Part shown: in pieces, positions 9,529 to 17,801 of the stretch
Position numbering within the stretch: the first letter of the stretch is position 1
Layout: every line of letters begins with the position of its first letter
Origin: Bacillus thermozeamaize
GTDB taxonomy: Bacteria > Bacillota > Bacilli > ZCTH02-B2
DNA length: 60,765 nt
Reading direction: 5' to 3'
NCBI GenBank assembly: GCA_002159075.1
Contig: LZRT01000101.1
Coordinates: 1 to 60,765 of the forward strand
Notes under the pieces: generated by a model
What the model was told of the DNA's origin: nothing
What the model saw: the letters and a program-made list of their open reading frames with translations, nothing else
The model's database searches: none
Made by a program: the position numbers and the translations under genes

Positions 9529-11210
9529 TGCGTTTCTTCTCCTCTCTTTTCCATTTCTTTTTCTTTCAGCATTTGTTCGCGCAGGATTCTTTTCTGCACT
9601 TTCCCGCTGGCCGTGAGCGGATAGGAATCCACAAAACGAATGATTGCGGGGATTTTTTGATGGCTAAGCCGTCCCTTGCAGAATTGCTTCACCTCTTCTT
9701 CGGACAGTTCTTCCCCTGCGCGTACTTTTACAAAAGCAACGGCGACTTCCCCGTAGTAGTCATCGGGTATGCCAACCACTTGGGCCTCTTCGATGAGTGG
9801 ATGGGTGAGCAGGAAGTTCTCGATTTCTTGCGGATAGATGTTTTCCCCGCCGCGTATGATCATGTCTTTGATCCGGCCGATGACATGAAGATAACCTTCT
9901 TCATCCAGGACGCCTATATCCCCCGTTTTTAACCAGCCATCCGCGCTGCATGTTTCCCTCGTCTCCTTTTCCAACTTATAATAACCTGCCATGACCATAT
10001 ACCCGCGCACTTCGATTTCCCCAGGATCTCCACAGTTTACCACTTCCCGGGTTACAGGATCGACAATCCGCACTTCTGTATGCGGCAGCGGGCGGCCGCA
10101 GGTCTCCCAGCGCTTTTTCTGCGGGTCAGATGGTCCTGTTGTTGTATAGACCGGACTGGTTTCCGTCATCCCCATTAGAACAACTGTTTTTACATCGAAT
10201 TGTTTCTCGATTTTCTCTAACAGACTGGGGGGGACAGGCGAACCGCCGCTCATGACTTGGCGTAAGGCAAGAGACTCATCTTTTCCTGCCGATTGGCCGA
10301 AAGTTGCCTGCAGCATGGTCGGAACCCCGCCGAAATGGGTCATCTTCAGTTCCTTCAACGCCCGCATGCAATCGGAAGGGTCAAAATAGGGCATGGGTGT
10401 GAAGGAGGCGCCCACGGACAGGGTACCCAGCGCCATCAAGATACTTCCGGCTGTATGAAATAAAGGAAGCGGCGAACACACATGATCCCCTTCCCCGATG
10501 TTCCACCGTTGAAATGTGAGCGCGGCATTGTTGACCGCATTGAAATGGGTAAGCATCGCCCCCTTGGGAAATCCGGTGGTCCCTGAGGTGAATTGGATTT
10601 GGAAAAGATCATGAGCTTGCACTTGGGATTCATGAGCGTCTAATTCTTGATCCGATATCTTCTGCAGCCCCGTATTCGTGAGTTCGTCAAAACTCAACAA
10701 CCCTGCTGCGGCATCAAAGGCAATGATTTGCTGAAGACTTGGCGCTTTGCCGGAGGAAATCACCCGGCGCAGTTCTTCCGCATAGGATCGCCCGCGAAAA
10801 CTTGATAAGATAAAAGCCCCTTTGGCATCACTGGCTCGCAGAATGTAACCGGCTTCTTCTTCACGCAAGGCAGGATTCATGGTCACCAACACGACGCCGA
10901 TTTTCGCCGCTCCCATTTCCAGCAGCAGCCATTCGGGGATATTGATGGCCCAAACGGCTACATGATCTCCCTTCCGGTAACCGGCAGCCAGCAAACCTTT
11001 GGCCACATGCCGGGCTTTTTCTTCGTACTCCCGGTACGTCCATTGCAGCGCTGGAATCTTCAGCAGGTCGTTGGAAAGATACCGGACAGCGACATGGTCA
11101 GGATACTTGGCGGACTGCTCCCGCAACAACTTGCCGACGGTCCAATCATAGAGGGGAACTTGCTCCTCTTCCGGCAACCAATGGGCTTTCCCGGTACCGA
11201 CGAATCCCAT
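9525..11210 (-). CDS. Long/medium-chain fatty-acid--CoA ligase (AMP-binding)
   Basis: A 561-residue acyl-CoA synthetase of the ANL superfamily. The P-loop-like FTSGTTGFPKGAML (about residue 210), the MTETSP adenylate motif, TGDIG, and the hinge GRIKDMIIRGGENIYPQEIE are all present. The C-terminal catalytic Lys lies in TASGKVQKR. It activates a carboxylic acid with ATP to the acyl-CoA used by the downstream crotonase. ATG 11210 follows GAAGGAGGAG. The promoter and palindromic operator at 11237-11278 suggest control by the divergent TetR protein. Confidence 0.9.
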   Translation of the reverse strand: MGFVGTGKAHWLPEEEQVPLYDWTVGKLLREQSAKYPDHVAVRYLSNDLLKIPALQWTYREYEEKARHVAKGLLAAGYRKGDHVAVWAINIPEWLLLEMGAAKIGVVLVTMNPALREEEAGYILRASDAKGAFILSSFRGRSYAEELRRVISSGKAPSLQQIIAFDAAAGLLSFDELTNTGLQKISDQELDAHESQVQAHDLFQIQFTSGTTGFPKGAMLTHFNAVNNAALTFQRWNIGEGDHVCSPLPLFHTAGSILMALGTLSVGASFTPMPYFDPSDCMRALKELKMTHFGGVPTMLQATFGQSAGKDESLALRQVMSGGSPVPPSLLEKIEKQFDVKTVVLMGMTETSPVYTTTGPSDPQKKRWETCGRPLPHTEVRIVDPVTREVVNCGDPGEIEVRGYMVMAGYYKLEKETRETCSADGWLKTGDIGVLDEEGYLHVIGRIKDMIIRGGENIYPQEIENFLLTHPLIEEAQVVGIPDDYYGEVAVAFVKVRAGEELSEEEVKQFCKGRLSHQKIPAIIRFVDSYPLTASGKVQKRILREQMLKEKEMEKRGEETQ

Positions 11211-11236
11211 TTCGGCTCTCCTCCTTCAATTATTTT

Positions 11237-11248
11237 CTTACCCGTAAG
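11237..11248. promoter_or_regulatory. Palindromic operator for the divergent TetR regulator
   Basis: CTTAC-CC-GTAAG is a perfect inverted repeat placed directly downstream of the -10 of the ligase promoter, where a bound TetR dimer would block transcription. That the TetR protein encoded at 11416 binds it is inferred from position. Confidence 0.55.
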
Positions 11249-11249
11249 T

Positions 11250-11278
11250 AAATTACCGCATAATATGACTATTGTCAA
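11250..11278 (-). promoter_or_regulatory. Sigma-A promoter of the acyl-CoA ligase operon
   Basis: On the minus strand, TTGACA (11278-11273), a 17-nt spacer and TAATTT (11255-11250). The start site would fall in the palindrome at 11237-11248. Confidence 0.7.
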
Positions 11279-11415
11279 TCTTTTTATGAGAAGATTTTGT
11301 TAGCGGTTTCATTCGTCCCGGATGGGGATGGCCTTCCGCGGGAGCCAGCCTGATGTTGCGCACAGGATCGATCCATTGTAAACTTCTAGTAAACGGATAA
11401 GGAGAAAGAATCGTC

Positions 11416-11997
11416 TTGGGAAGGAACGCGCGCCACATCAGTCCGCAGGCCATTGTCGAGGTAGCCGCACGCCTGTTTTATGCCAATGGTTATAAAAACA
11501 CCAGCTTGGAAGAAGTCGCAAAAATCCTGCAGGTTACCCGGCCGGCTATCTATCACTACTTCAAGAGCAAAGAAGACATTATCCATACCATCATCCAGCA
11601 GGTGCTGGAGAAAGTCCGGGCATATGCCGAAGAAATTCTGGCCAAACCGCAACCTGCGCACCGCAAGTTTGAAGAACTTCTGCACCGGCACATCCTGCTC
11701 ATTCTTGAGAACAAAATTGAAATGGGAATTTTCTTCGAAGAGCAGAAGAACTTGCCGCCACATATCACTCAAAAAACTTTGCGGTTTATCGACGAATATT
11801 ATTCCCAGCTCACACACCTCTACCGCGAAGGTGTAAAAACCGGACATTTTATCGACAAAAATCCTTCGCTTGCGGTTCAAACCTTGTTTGGGGCATGCAA
11901 TTGGGCCTATAAATGGTACAATCCGTCAGGGACATGCAGCAAAGAAGAGGTGGCTCAACTTATCCTTGAGATGCTGATGAGGGGTTATCGGGCATAG
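11416..11997 (+). CDS. TetR/AcrR family transcriptional regulator
   Basis: A 193-residue TetR-type repressor. The N-terminal DNA-binding domain is plain: the segment from IVEVAARLFYANGY through TSLEEVAKILQVTRPAIYHYFKSKEDI contains the helix-turn-helix. The ligand domain resembles fatty-acid-responsive TetR proteins (FadR/PsrA type), and the divergent acyl-CoA ligase/crotonase operon supports an acyl-CoA ligand. TTG 11416 is used as start, with AAGGAG at 11399-11404. The palindrome CTTACCCGTAAG in the shared intergenic region is the probable operator. Confidence 0.85.
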   Translation: MGRNARHISPQAIVEVAARLFYANGYKNTSLEEVAKILQVTRPAIYHYFKSKEDIIHTIIQQVLEKVRAYAEEILAKPQPAHRKFEELLHRHILLILENKIEMGIFFEEQKNLPPHITQKTLRFIDEYYSQLTHLYREGVKTGHFIDKNPSLAVQTLFGACNWAYKWYNPSGTCSKEEVAQLILEMLMRGYRA

Positions 11998-12087
11998 AGG
12001 GGCGTGGCTGCCCTGATGAGATAAACTTTCGGAATATTAAATAATGTCTATGGATGCGGTTTTAGATTGAACAGTGGGGGAGAAACG

Positions 12088-12894
12088 ATGCCGACAATGG
12101 AACGCTTTCAGGAAGTCACGGTCGGAAGGAAATGGATCGCAGTCGATGGCGTCGCATTGCAGATCTGCTTTTTCGCGGTAGACGGGCTGCTCGTCGATAC
12201 CGGCGCCAAGTCGATTGCGGATGATGTTCTTCACTTTGCCTCGCACGTGCACCCGCAACAGATCGCCCTCACGCACCTGCACGAAGATCACAGCGGCATG
12301 GCCGGCCAGCTGCAGGCGCGGTACCGGGTGCCGGTCTATGTTCATCCCGCCTTCGTCGAGGCAGCCGGAAAGCCGTTTCAGATCCCGATGTACCGGCAAC
12401 GATTCTGGGGACTGCCTGATCCGTTCAAGGCCACTCCGGTTGGGGAGTGGATTGAGACCGAACGCTTTCGCTTTCAGGTGATTTCCACACCCGGGCACGC
12501 GGAAGACCACATCGTCCTGTATGAACCGAATCGGGGCTGGCTCTTCAGCGGCGATCTGTACATGGCGCCCAAGGTGAAAATTGTCATGAAACAGGAATCG
12601 ATGCCGGTTTTGATGGATTCGCTGCGACGCGTCCTGGAACTGGATTTCGAGATGCTGTTTTGCGCGCATGCCGGTGTCGTTCCCAACGGCAAGGCGTTGT
12701 TGCGGCAAAAATTGGACCATCTGGCCTGGATCGAGGAGCAGGTGGACAAGCTCGCCGCAGAGGGGAAAAATCTCCGGCAGATCACGCGTCAGCTGTTTCC
12801 CAAACGCGTCCCAATTTACTACATGTCACGGGGCGAGTGGTCGTCCACTCACATTGTCCGCTCCTTTTTGGCAAACAGACACCATTTTAAATGA
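12088..12894 (+). CDS. MBL-fold metallo-hydrolase
   Basis: A 268-residue metallo-beta-lactamase-fold hydrolase. THLHEDHSGM carries the HxHxDH metal motif near residue 68, STPGHAEDH the third ligand His, and SGDLYM the bridging Asp. The C-terminal third is helical. It could be a glyoxalase-II-like or other thioester/lactone hydrolase; no substrate can be assigned. ATG 12088 has GTGGGGGAG upstream. It sits between the TetR/acyl-CoA ligase pair and the SDR/thiolase genes, so a role in acyl-CoA turnover is a reasonable but unproven guess. Confidence 0.82.
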   Translation: MPTMERFQEVTVGRKWIAVDGVALQICFFAVDGLLVDTGAKSIADDVLHFASHVHPQQIALTHLHEDHSGMAGQLQARYRVPVYVHPAFVEAAGKPFQIPMYRQRFWGLPDPFKATPVGEWIETERFRFQVISTPGHAEDHIVLYEPNRGWLFSGDLYMAPKVKIVMKQESMPVLMDSLRRVLELDFEMLFCAHAGVVPNGKALLRQKLDHLAWIEEQVDKLAAEGKNLRQITRQLFPKRVPIYYMSRGEWSSTHIVRSFLANRHHFK

Positions 12895-12965
12895 TAGAGA
12901 GTAGTGGGCCGAGTGATATTTATTCACCGAGTTAAATTTTTCGTGCAACGAAGGAAGAAATAAAG

Positions 12966-12971
12966 TATAAT
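12966..12971 (+). promoter_or_regulatory. Candidate -10 element upstream of the SDR gene
   Basis: A perfect TATAAT lies 129 nt upstream of the SDR start. No convincing -35 hexamer stands 16-18 nt before it, so an activator or a weak promoter is possible. Confidence 0.35.
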
Positions 12972-13099
12972 AGATTTGGCGCATTGGAAGGGCTTTCACC
13001 TCTCTTCTGATGTGAATGAGCATTCAGTCATATGACCTGCAGACGAAATTTCGGTCACATGTTCACAACAAAGCCGTTTTTGAAAGGAGTTGTAAAAAA

Positions 13100-13918
13100 A
13101 TGGGTTTCTTGGAAGGCAAAGTGGCGATTATTACCGGGGCAGGCCGGGGGGTGGGCCAGGCGGCCGCGCTGATGATGGCAAAAGAAGGCGCGACGGTCGT
13201 CGTCAATGATCTGGATGCCGGGCCTGCGGAAGAGACGGTGAAGAAGATCCGCGACATGGGCGGCCAGGCGCTGGCTTTTCCGGGGAGCGTCACGGACAAG
13301 GATTTTCCCGATCGGATCATGAAAAAAACATATGAGGAATTTGGGTACATCGACATCCTCGTCAACAATGCCGGTTACACCTGGGACGGCGTCATTCACA
13401 AAATGACCGATGAGCAGTGGTATGCCATGATCGACGTCCATACCACCGCACCCTTTCGCATGATCCGTGCCGCAGCGCCGTACATGCGGGAGAAGGCCAA
13501 GGAGGAAATGGAGAAAGGTCTGCCGGTGCGCCGTCGCAAGATTGTCAATGTTACTTCGGTTTCCGGTCTGTTTGGCAACGCCGGTCAGGCCAACTATTCC
13601 GCGGCCAAGATGGGCGTCGTCGGCCTGACCAAGACGATCGCCAAGGAATGGGGCCGCTTCCAAATCAACTGCAACGCGGTGGCCTTTGGCTTTATTGATA
13701 CCCGCCTGACGCAACCGAAAGAAAAAGGCGAGACCATTGACGGGAAAATCGCGCTCGGGATTCCCTCCGCTTCGCGTGACCTGATGATCCGGATGATTCC
13801 CCTGCAGCGGGCCGGACAGCCGGAAGATGCGGCCGGTGGCATCATGATGCTGATTTCCCCCTTTGCCGACTACGTGACGGGTCATGTGCTCGTGGTTGAC
13901 GGTGGCGCGCACATGTAA
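13100..13918 (+). CDS. SDR family oxidoreductase, FabG-like
   Basis: A 272-residue short-chain dehydrogenase. The cofactor motif TGAGRGVGQAAA starts near residue 12, NNAG is present, and the catalytic Ser plus YSAAK are intact. The Asp after beta-strand 2 (VNDLD) favours NAD(H). Charged insertions (residues about 130-150) lengthen it beyond FabG, as in the 17-beta-hydroxysteroid/3-hydroxyacyl-CoA dehydrogenase subgroup. ATG 13100 follows GAAAGGAG. It is the first gene of an SDR / HMGCS-DUF35 / thiolase run, where it would supply the 3-ketoacyl-CoA for thiolysis. Confidence 0.85.
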   Translation: MGFLEGKVAIITGAGRGVGQAAALMMAKEGATVVVNDLDAGPAEETVKKIRDMGGQALAFPGSVTDKDFPDRIMKKTYEEFGYIDILVNNAGYTWDGVIHKMTDEQWYAMIDVHTTAPFRMIRAAAPYMREKAKEEMEKGLPVRRRKIVNVTSVSGLFGNAGQANYSAAKMGVVGLTKTIAKEWGRFQINCNAVAFGFIDTRLTQPKEKGETIDGKIALGIPSASRDLMIRMIPLQRAGQPEDAAGGIMMLISPFADYVTGHVLVVDGGAHM

Positions 13919-13989
13919 TTGCAAAGGTTTGTTGCTCCGTCACGGCATGCTTGTTGGTTTTGAGATGGTTGCTTGAGAGGAGGAAGAGG

Positions 13990-15402
13990 ATGGCAGGGAT
14001 TGTGAGTTTTGGCGCTTATATTCCCTTTCATCGCCTGGAGCGCAAGAAAATTGCCGAGGCGTTTGGCGAACCGGGCGGCAAGGGAGAAAAGGCGGTGGCC
14101 AATCATGACGAGGACAGTCTTTCGATGGCGGTTGCGGCTGCCCAGGACGCGTTGACCGGCTGGCCCGCGAACCGGCTGGCCGCGGTCTACTTTGCCACCA
14201 CCACGGCGCCGTATGTGGAAAAGCAGTCGTCGACGACCATCGCGGCCGCTTTGGACTGCCAAGCGCAGATCCGGACGGCAGACTTTACCGATTCGCTGCG
14301 GGCAGGCACCACCGCCATGCTGGCCGGCTTGGAGACGGTGCAGGCACAGGGGGCGCCGGTGCTGGTGACGGCGGCGGATTGCCGTCTCGGCGGCGCACAA
14401 GGCTCGTTTGAAAAGGAACTGGGGGATGCGGCGGCCGCTTTTATCCTCGGGGATCAGGATGTGATTGCCGAACTGGTGGCTTCGTACAGCGTCGCCGCTG
14501 ACTTCCTGGATCAGTGGCGCAGCCAGGGAGACCGGACGATTCGTTCCTGGGAGGACCGGTTTGTCCTGTCAGAAGGCTTTTTTCCGCAAGTCAAGGCGGC
14601 CGTGAGCGGCCTTCTGTCCCAGGCCGGGTGCAGGCCTCAGGATCTGGCCAAGGTGGTGCTGTATGCCCCCAACGCCCGTGCCCATGCGACGGCGGCCAAG
14701 GCGATGGGCCTTGCGCCCGAACAGGTACAGGATCCGTTGTTTGATCGGGTCGGCAATGCCGGTGCGGCCAGTGTGCCCCTGATGCTTGCGGCGGCGCTGG
14801 AAGAAGCGCAGCCTGGCGACCGGATTCTGGTCGTTTCCCAGGGACAGGGCAGCGACGCCTTGCTCTTTCAAGTCACCGACGCGATCCGGAAGTTGCCCGC
14901 GCGGCGGGGAGTCAAGGGGCATTTGGCATCCAAGAAACAGATCGCCCATTACACCACCTACCTGAAGTGGAAGAACATGCTGCCCTTGGAAGCGGGACGG
15001 CGCCCGCAACGTCAGCGTCCGTCGGTGCCGGCGATGTGGCGGAATCACGAACAGAATCTGGCGTTTGTCGGCAGCCGCTGTACCGCCTGCGGCACGCCGC
15101 AATACCCGAAACAGCGGGTATGTGTCCACTGCAAAGCCAAGGATCAAATGGAAGATTATCCTTTTTCAGATAAAAAGGCGCGCATTGCCACCTACACGGT
15201 GGATTACCTGACCGTTTCCCCGGATCCGCCCACTGTGTTCGTCGTCGTGGACTTTGAGGGGGGAGGCCGGATCATTTGCGAAATGACCGACACCGACCCG
15301 GCACAGCTGGACATCGGCATGGAGGTGGAAATGACCTTCCGGCGCCTCTATGAGGCGGAGGGCATTCACAACTACGCCTGGAAAGCGCGGATGAAGCGCT
15401 GA
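13990..15402 (+). CDS. HMG-CoA-synthase-like thiolase-fold protein fused to a DUF35 zinc-ribbon/OB domain
   Basis: A 470-residue two-domain protein. Residues about 1-330 have the thiolase/3-hydroxy-3-methylglutaryl-CoA synthase fold. Residues about 355-470 are a DUF35 acyl-CoA-binding unit, with a zinc ribbon (CTAC near 364 and CVHC near 378) followed by an OB-fold. In archaeal and bacterial HMG-CoA synthases a Cys sits in ACKAGT; here the same place reads SLRAGT (about residues 102-107), so the nucleophile is Leu. The usual HxPN motif reads YAPN. The thiolase fold is therefore probably non-catalytic and serves as scaffold. The thiolase gene follows 29 nt downstream. ATG 13990 has GAGGAGGAAGAGG upstream. 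Confidence 0.82.
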   Translation: MAGIVSFGAYIPFHRLERKKIAEAFGEPGGKGEKAVANHDEDSLSMAVAAAQDALTGWPANRLAAVYFATTTAPYVEKQSSTTIAAALDCQAQIRTADFTDSLRAGTTAMLAGLETVQAQGAPVLVTAADCRLGGAQGSFEKELGDAAAAFILGDQDVIAELVASYSVAADFLDQWRSQGDRTIRSWEDRFVLSEGFFPQVKAAVSGLLSQAGCRPQDLAKVVLYAPNARAHATAAKAMGLAPEQVQDPLFDRVGNAGAASVPLMLAAALEEAQPGDRILVVSQGQGSDALLFQVTDAIRKLPARRGVKGHLASKKQIAHYTTYLKWKNMLPLEAGRRPQRQRPSVPAMWRNHEQNLAFVGSRCTACGTPQYPKQRVCVHCKAKDQMEDYPFSDKKARIATYTVDYLTVSPDPPTVFVVVDFEGGGRIICEMTDTDPAQLDIGMEVEMTFRRLYEAEGIHNYAWKARMKR

Positions 15403-15431
15403 CATACAACGGAAAAAAGGAGGGATGCGCA

Positions 15432-16613
15432 ATGGCGAAGGGGATTGCCGATCGCGTGGCGATCATCGGCATGGGCTGTACCAAGTTCGGTGAGAACTGG
15501 GACAAAAGCGCTGAGGACATGCTCCTTGAGGCCACTTATGAGGCGTTGAATGATGCGGGGATCACACCGGATGATGTGGATGCCTACTGGCTGGGGACCC
15601 TGAGTTCCGGGAATTCGGGGCTGACCTTTTCGGTGCCCATGAAGTCGGAATACAAACCGGTGACGCGCGTCGAAAATTACTGCGCCACCGGTTCGGAGGC
15701 TTTTCGCAACGCGTGCTATGCCGTGGCTTCCGGAGCATACGACGTGGTGGTCGCTGTCGGCGTGGAAAAGCTGAAAGATTCGGGTTACAGCGGATTGGTC
15801 GTCGGGGGAGCGGACACCGATGGCACGGAACCCAACATGACGGCTCCGGCCGCCTTCTCCTTCCTTGCGCCTGCCTATTTCAAGAAATACGGCTTGGATC
15901 CGAAGCAAGGCAAGGAAGTGCTGGCCCGGATTGCCTGGAAAAACCACCGCAACGGTTCTTTAAACCCGAAAGCCCAGTTCCAGACAGAGGTGTCCATGGA
16001 GCAGATCATCAATTCACCGATGATCGCGGCGCCCTTGGGCGTCTTCGATTGCTCCGGGGTGTCGGACGGCTCCGCGGTGGCCGTCATCGTCCGGGCGGAG
16101 GATGCCAAAAAGTACAGGCCGGATCCGATCTACGTCAAGGCGCTGTCGGTGGTGGCCGGTTATGGCCATGGCCGTTTTCACCAGGACTACGATTTTACCA
16201 CGATTCGCGAAAACGTGGCGGCCGCCACGGATGCATACAAACAGGCCGGCATCACCAATCCGCGCAAAGAGATCAGCATGGCCGAAGTGCACGACTGTTT
16301 CACGCCGACGGAGCTGGTGATCTATGAAGACCTGGGGTTCAGCGAGCGGGGCGAAGGCTGGAAAGACGTGATGAACGGCGTGTTTGACATCGGCGGCGAA
16401 TTGCCCGTCAACCCGGACGGCGGGCTGAAATCGTTTGGCCACCCGATTGGCGCCAGCGGCCTGCGGATGCTGTATGAGTTGTGGCTGCAGTTCCACGGCA
16501 AGGCCGGGAAGCGGCAGATTGACAATCCCAAGCTGGGTCTGACCCACAACCTGGGCGGCTTCCCTTGGCAGGCGGTCTGCGCCGTGACCATTGTCGGCAA
16601 AGAGTTGGGTTAA
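15432..16613 (+). CDS. Thiolase (acetyl-CoA acetyltransferase / SCP-x-like)
   Basis: A 393-residue thiolase of the SCP2/SCP-x-like group that normally works with a DUF35 partner. The nucleophile is Cys84 in ENYCATGSE; EVHDCFT and FGHPIGASG carry the second Cys/His set, and the C-terminal HNLGG motif is present. Strong RBS (AAAGGAGG) before ATG 15432. Together with the upstream DUF35 fusion it resembles known thiolase-DUF35 assemblies (archaeal thiolase/HMGCS/DUF35 complex; BbsA-BbsB of anaerobic toluene degradation). Substrate unknown. The transcript ends at the hairpin at 16643. Confidence 0.88.
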   Translation: MAKGIADRVAIIGMGCTKFGENWDKSAEDMLLEATYEALNDAGITPDDVDAYWLGTLSSGNSGLTFSVPMKSEYKPVTRVENYCATGSEAFRNACYAVASGAYDVVVAVGVEKLKDSGYSGLVVGGADTDGTEPNMTAPAAFSFLAPAYFKKYGLDPKQGKEVLARIAWKNHRNGSLNPKAQFQTEVSMEQIINSPMIAAPLGVFDCSGVSDGSAVAVIVRAEDAKKYRPDPIYVKALSVVAGYGHGRFHQDYDFTTIRENVAAATDAYKQAGITNPRKEISMAEVHDCFTPTELVIYEDLGFSERGEGWKDVMNGVFDIGGELPVNPDGGLKSFGHPIGASGLRMLYELWLQFHGKAGKRQIDNPKLGLTHNLGGFPWQAVCAVTIVGKELG

Positions 16614-16642
16614 ACGAGTCGGATGAAAGCAACAGAAGCAGG

Positions 16643-16680
16643 TCACTCCTCCTGGACAATTGCAGGGGGAGTGATTTTTT
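16643..16680 (+). terminator. Rho-independent terminator after the thiolase gene
   Basis: TCACTCCTCCTG (16643-16654) pairs with CAGGGGGAGTGA (16663-16674) around an 8-nt loop and is followed by a run of T. Confidence 0.85.
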
Positions 16681-16796
16681 TCATTGAAACCCGTCGCTTG
16701 CTTCCTTTAAGATGAAGAAAGGTGATTTCCGTTGTTTGTGGCAGCAAAATGAGGCGCGGATTCTTCACGCATCCTTTATGTATTAGGAGGTATATC

Positions 16797-17684
16797 ATGG
16801 ATGACAAATATGACAAACGAATGCGCCTGGTGTTGACCTGGCTATTGCTCGGATTGATGGTCGGAATGATGGCTGTTTTTGTGGGTTGCGCCGGCCTTTC
16901 TGCTCCGCCTGATACGGGTAAAGACGAGGGCAAACCGGGCGAGATGTCTCCTTCGGATGACAAAATGGAGGCTCAGCAACCCGGCCATCGTGAATCTGTC
17001 CCTGAAACGTCAGACGGAACAAGCGGGGAGGGGAGCAAACCGAAAGAGCAAGGAAAGGAACCGGGGCCCCGTGACCCGGATGCCGTCCAGGTGGTGGCCA
17101 ATCCGCAGGATGTGGCCGTCTTGGTGAACAAGACCTACCGTTTGCCGGACAATTTCAGGCCGGACGATCTGGTGGAGCCCAATGTGCCGTTTATTTTTAA
17201 AGAGAAAAGCGAAAAGCGCCTGTTGCGGAAGGAAGCGGCCCGGGCCCTCGAGGCGTTGTTCGCCGCGGCCAGGAAAGACGGCATCCATCTGGCCGGCGTG
17301 TCGGGATTTCGTTCTTACAGCACGCAAAAGGGGCTCTTCGAACATTACGTCAAAACGCGCGGAGAGGCGGAAGCGCGCCGGTTCAGCGCGATGCCCGGAC
17401 ACAGCGAACACCAGACCGGCCTGGCGATGGACGTCTCCGGCAGCGATGGCAGATGTGCCGCGCAGGATTGTTTCGCGGACACCAAGGAGGCCAAGTGGCT
17501 GGCTGATCACGCGCACGAATACGGCTTTATCATCCGTTATCCCAAGGGTAAAGAAGCGGTGACCGGCTACAAGTATGAACCCTGGCACCTTCGTTACGTC
17601 GGGAAAGAATTGGCCCGGACGCTGGTGACACAAAACCTGACTTTGGATGAGTACCTCCGGGGGACGGTACCCGTATCCAATTGA
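16797..17684 (+). CDS. D-alanyl-D-alanine carboxypeptidase, VanY/M15B family, lipoprotein
   Basis: A 295-residue exported peptidase. A transmembrane segment ends in FVGC, a lipobox at about residue 31, so the protein is likely lipid-anchored outside the membrane. A charged, Pro/Gly/Glu-rich linker (about 35-100) leads to the M15B domain. The zinc and catalytic motifs are SEHQTGLAMD (His, Asp) and EPWHLRYVG (catalytic Glu, zinc His), with SGFRSY upstream. It trims D-Ala from peptidoglycan stem peptides. ATG 16797 follows TTAGGAGG. A 22-bp tandem duplication covers the stop codon. Confidence 0.88.
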   Translation: MDDKYDKRMRLVLTWLLLGLMVGMMAVFVGCAGLSAPPDTGKDEGKPGEMSPSDDKMEAQQPGHRESVPETSDGTSGEGSKPKEQGKEPGPRDPDAVQVVANPQDVAVLVNKTYRLPDNFRPDDLVEPNVPFIFKEKSEKRLLRKEAARALEALFAAARKDGIHLAGVSGFRSYSTQKGLFEHYVKTRGEAEARRFSAMPGHSEHQTGLAMDVSGSDGRCAAQDCFADTKEAKWLADHAHEYGFIIRYPKGKEAVTGYKYEPWHLRYVGKELARTLVTQNLTLDEYLRGTVPVSN

Positions 17685-17711
17685 TCCAATACCCGTATCC
17701 AATTGATCCAA
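17668..17711. repeat. 22-bp perfect tandem duplication across the stop codon of the VanY gene
   Basis: The 22-mer beginning TACCCGTATCC and ending GATCCAA occurs at 17668-17689 and again at 17690-17711 with no mismatch. The TGA stop at 17682-17684 lies in the first copy. Confidence 0.95.
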
Positions 17712-17801
17712 GGAAAGGGGAACCAACCGTTTGCCAAACGTTTTTTCGAAATCCGGATTTTGGTAAGATAAAAAGAAAGGAACCTTTAGGAGTGGAAAGG
17801 C

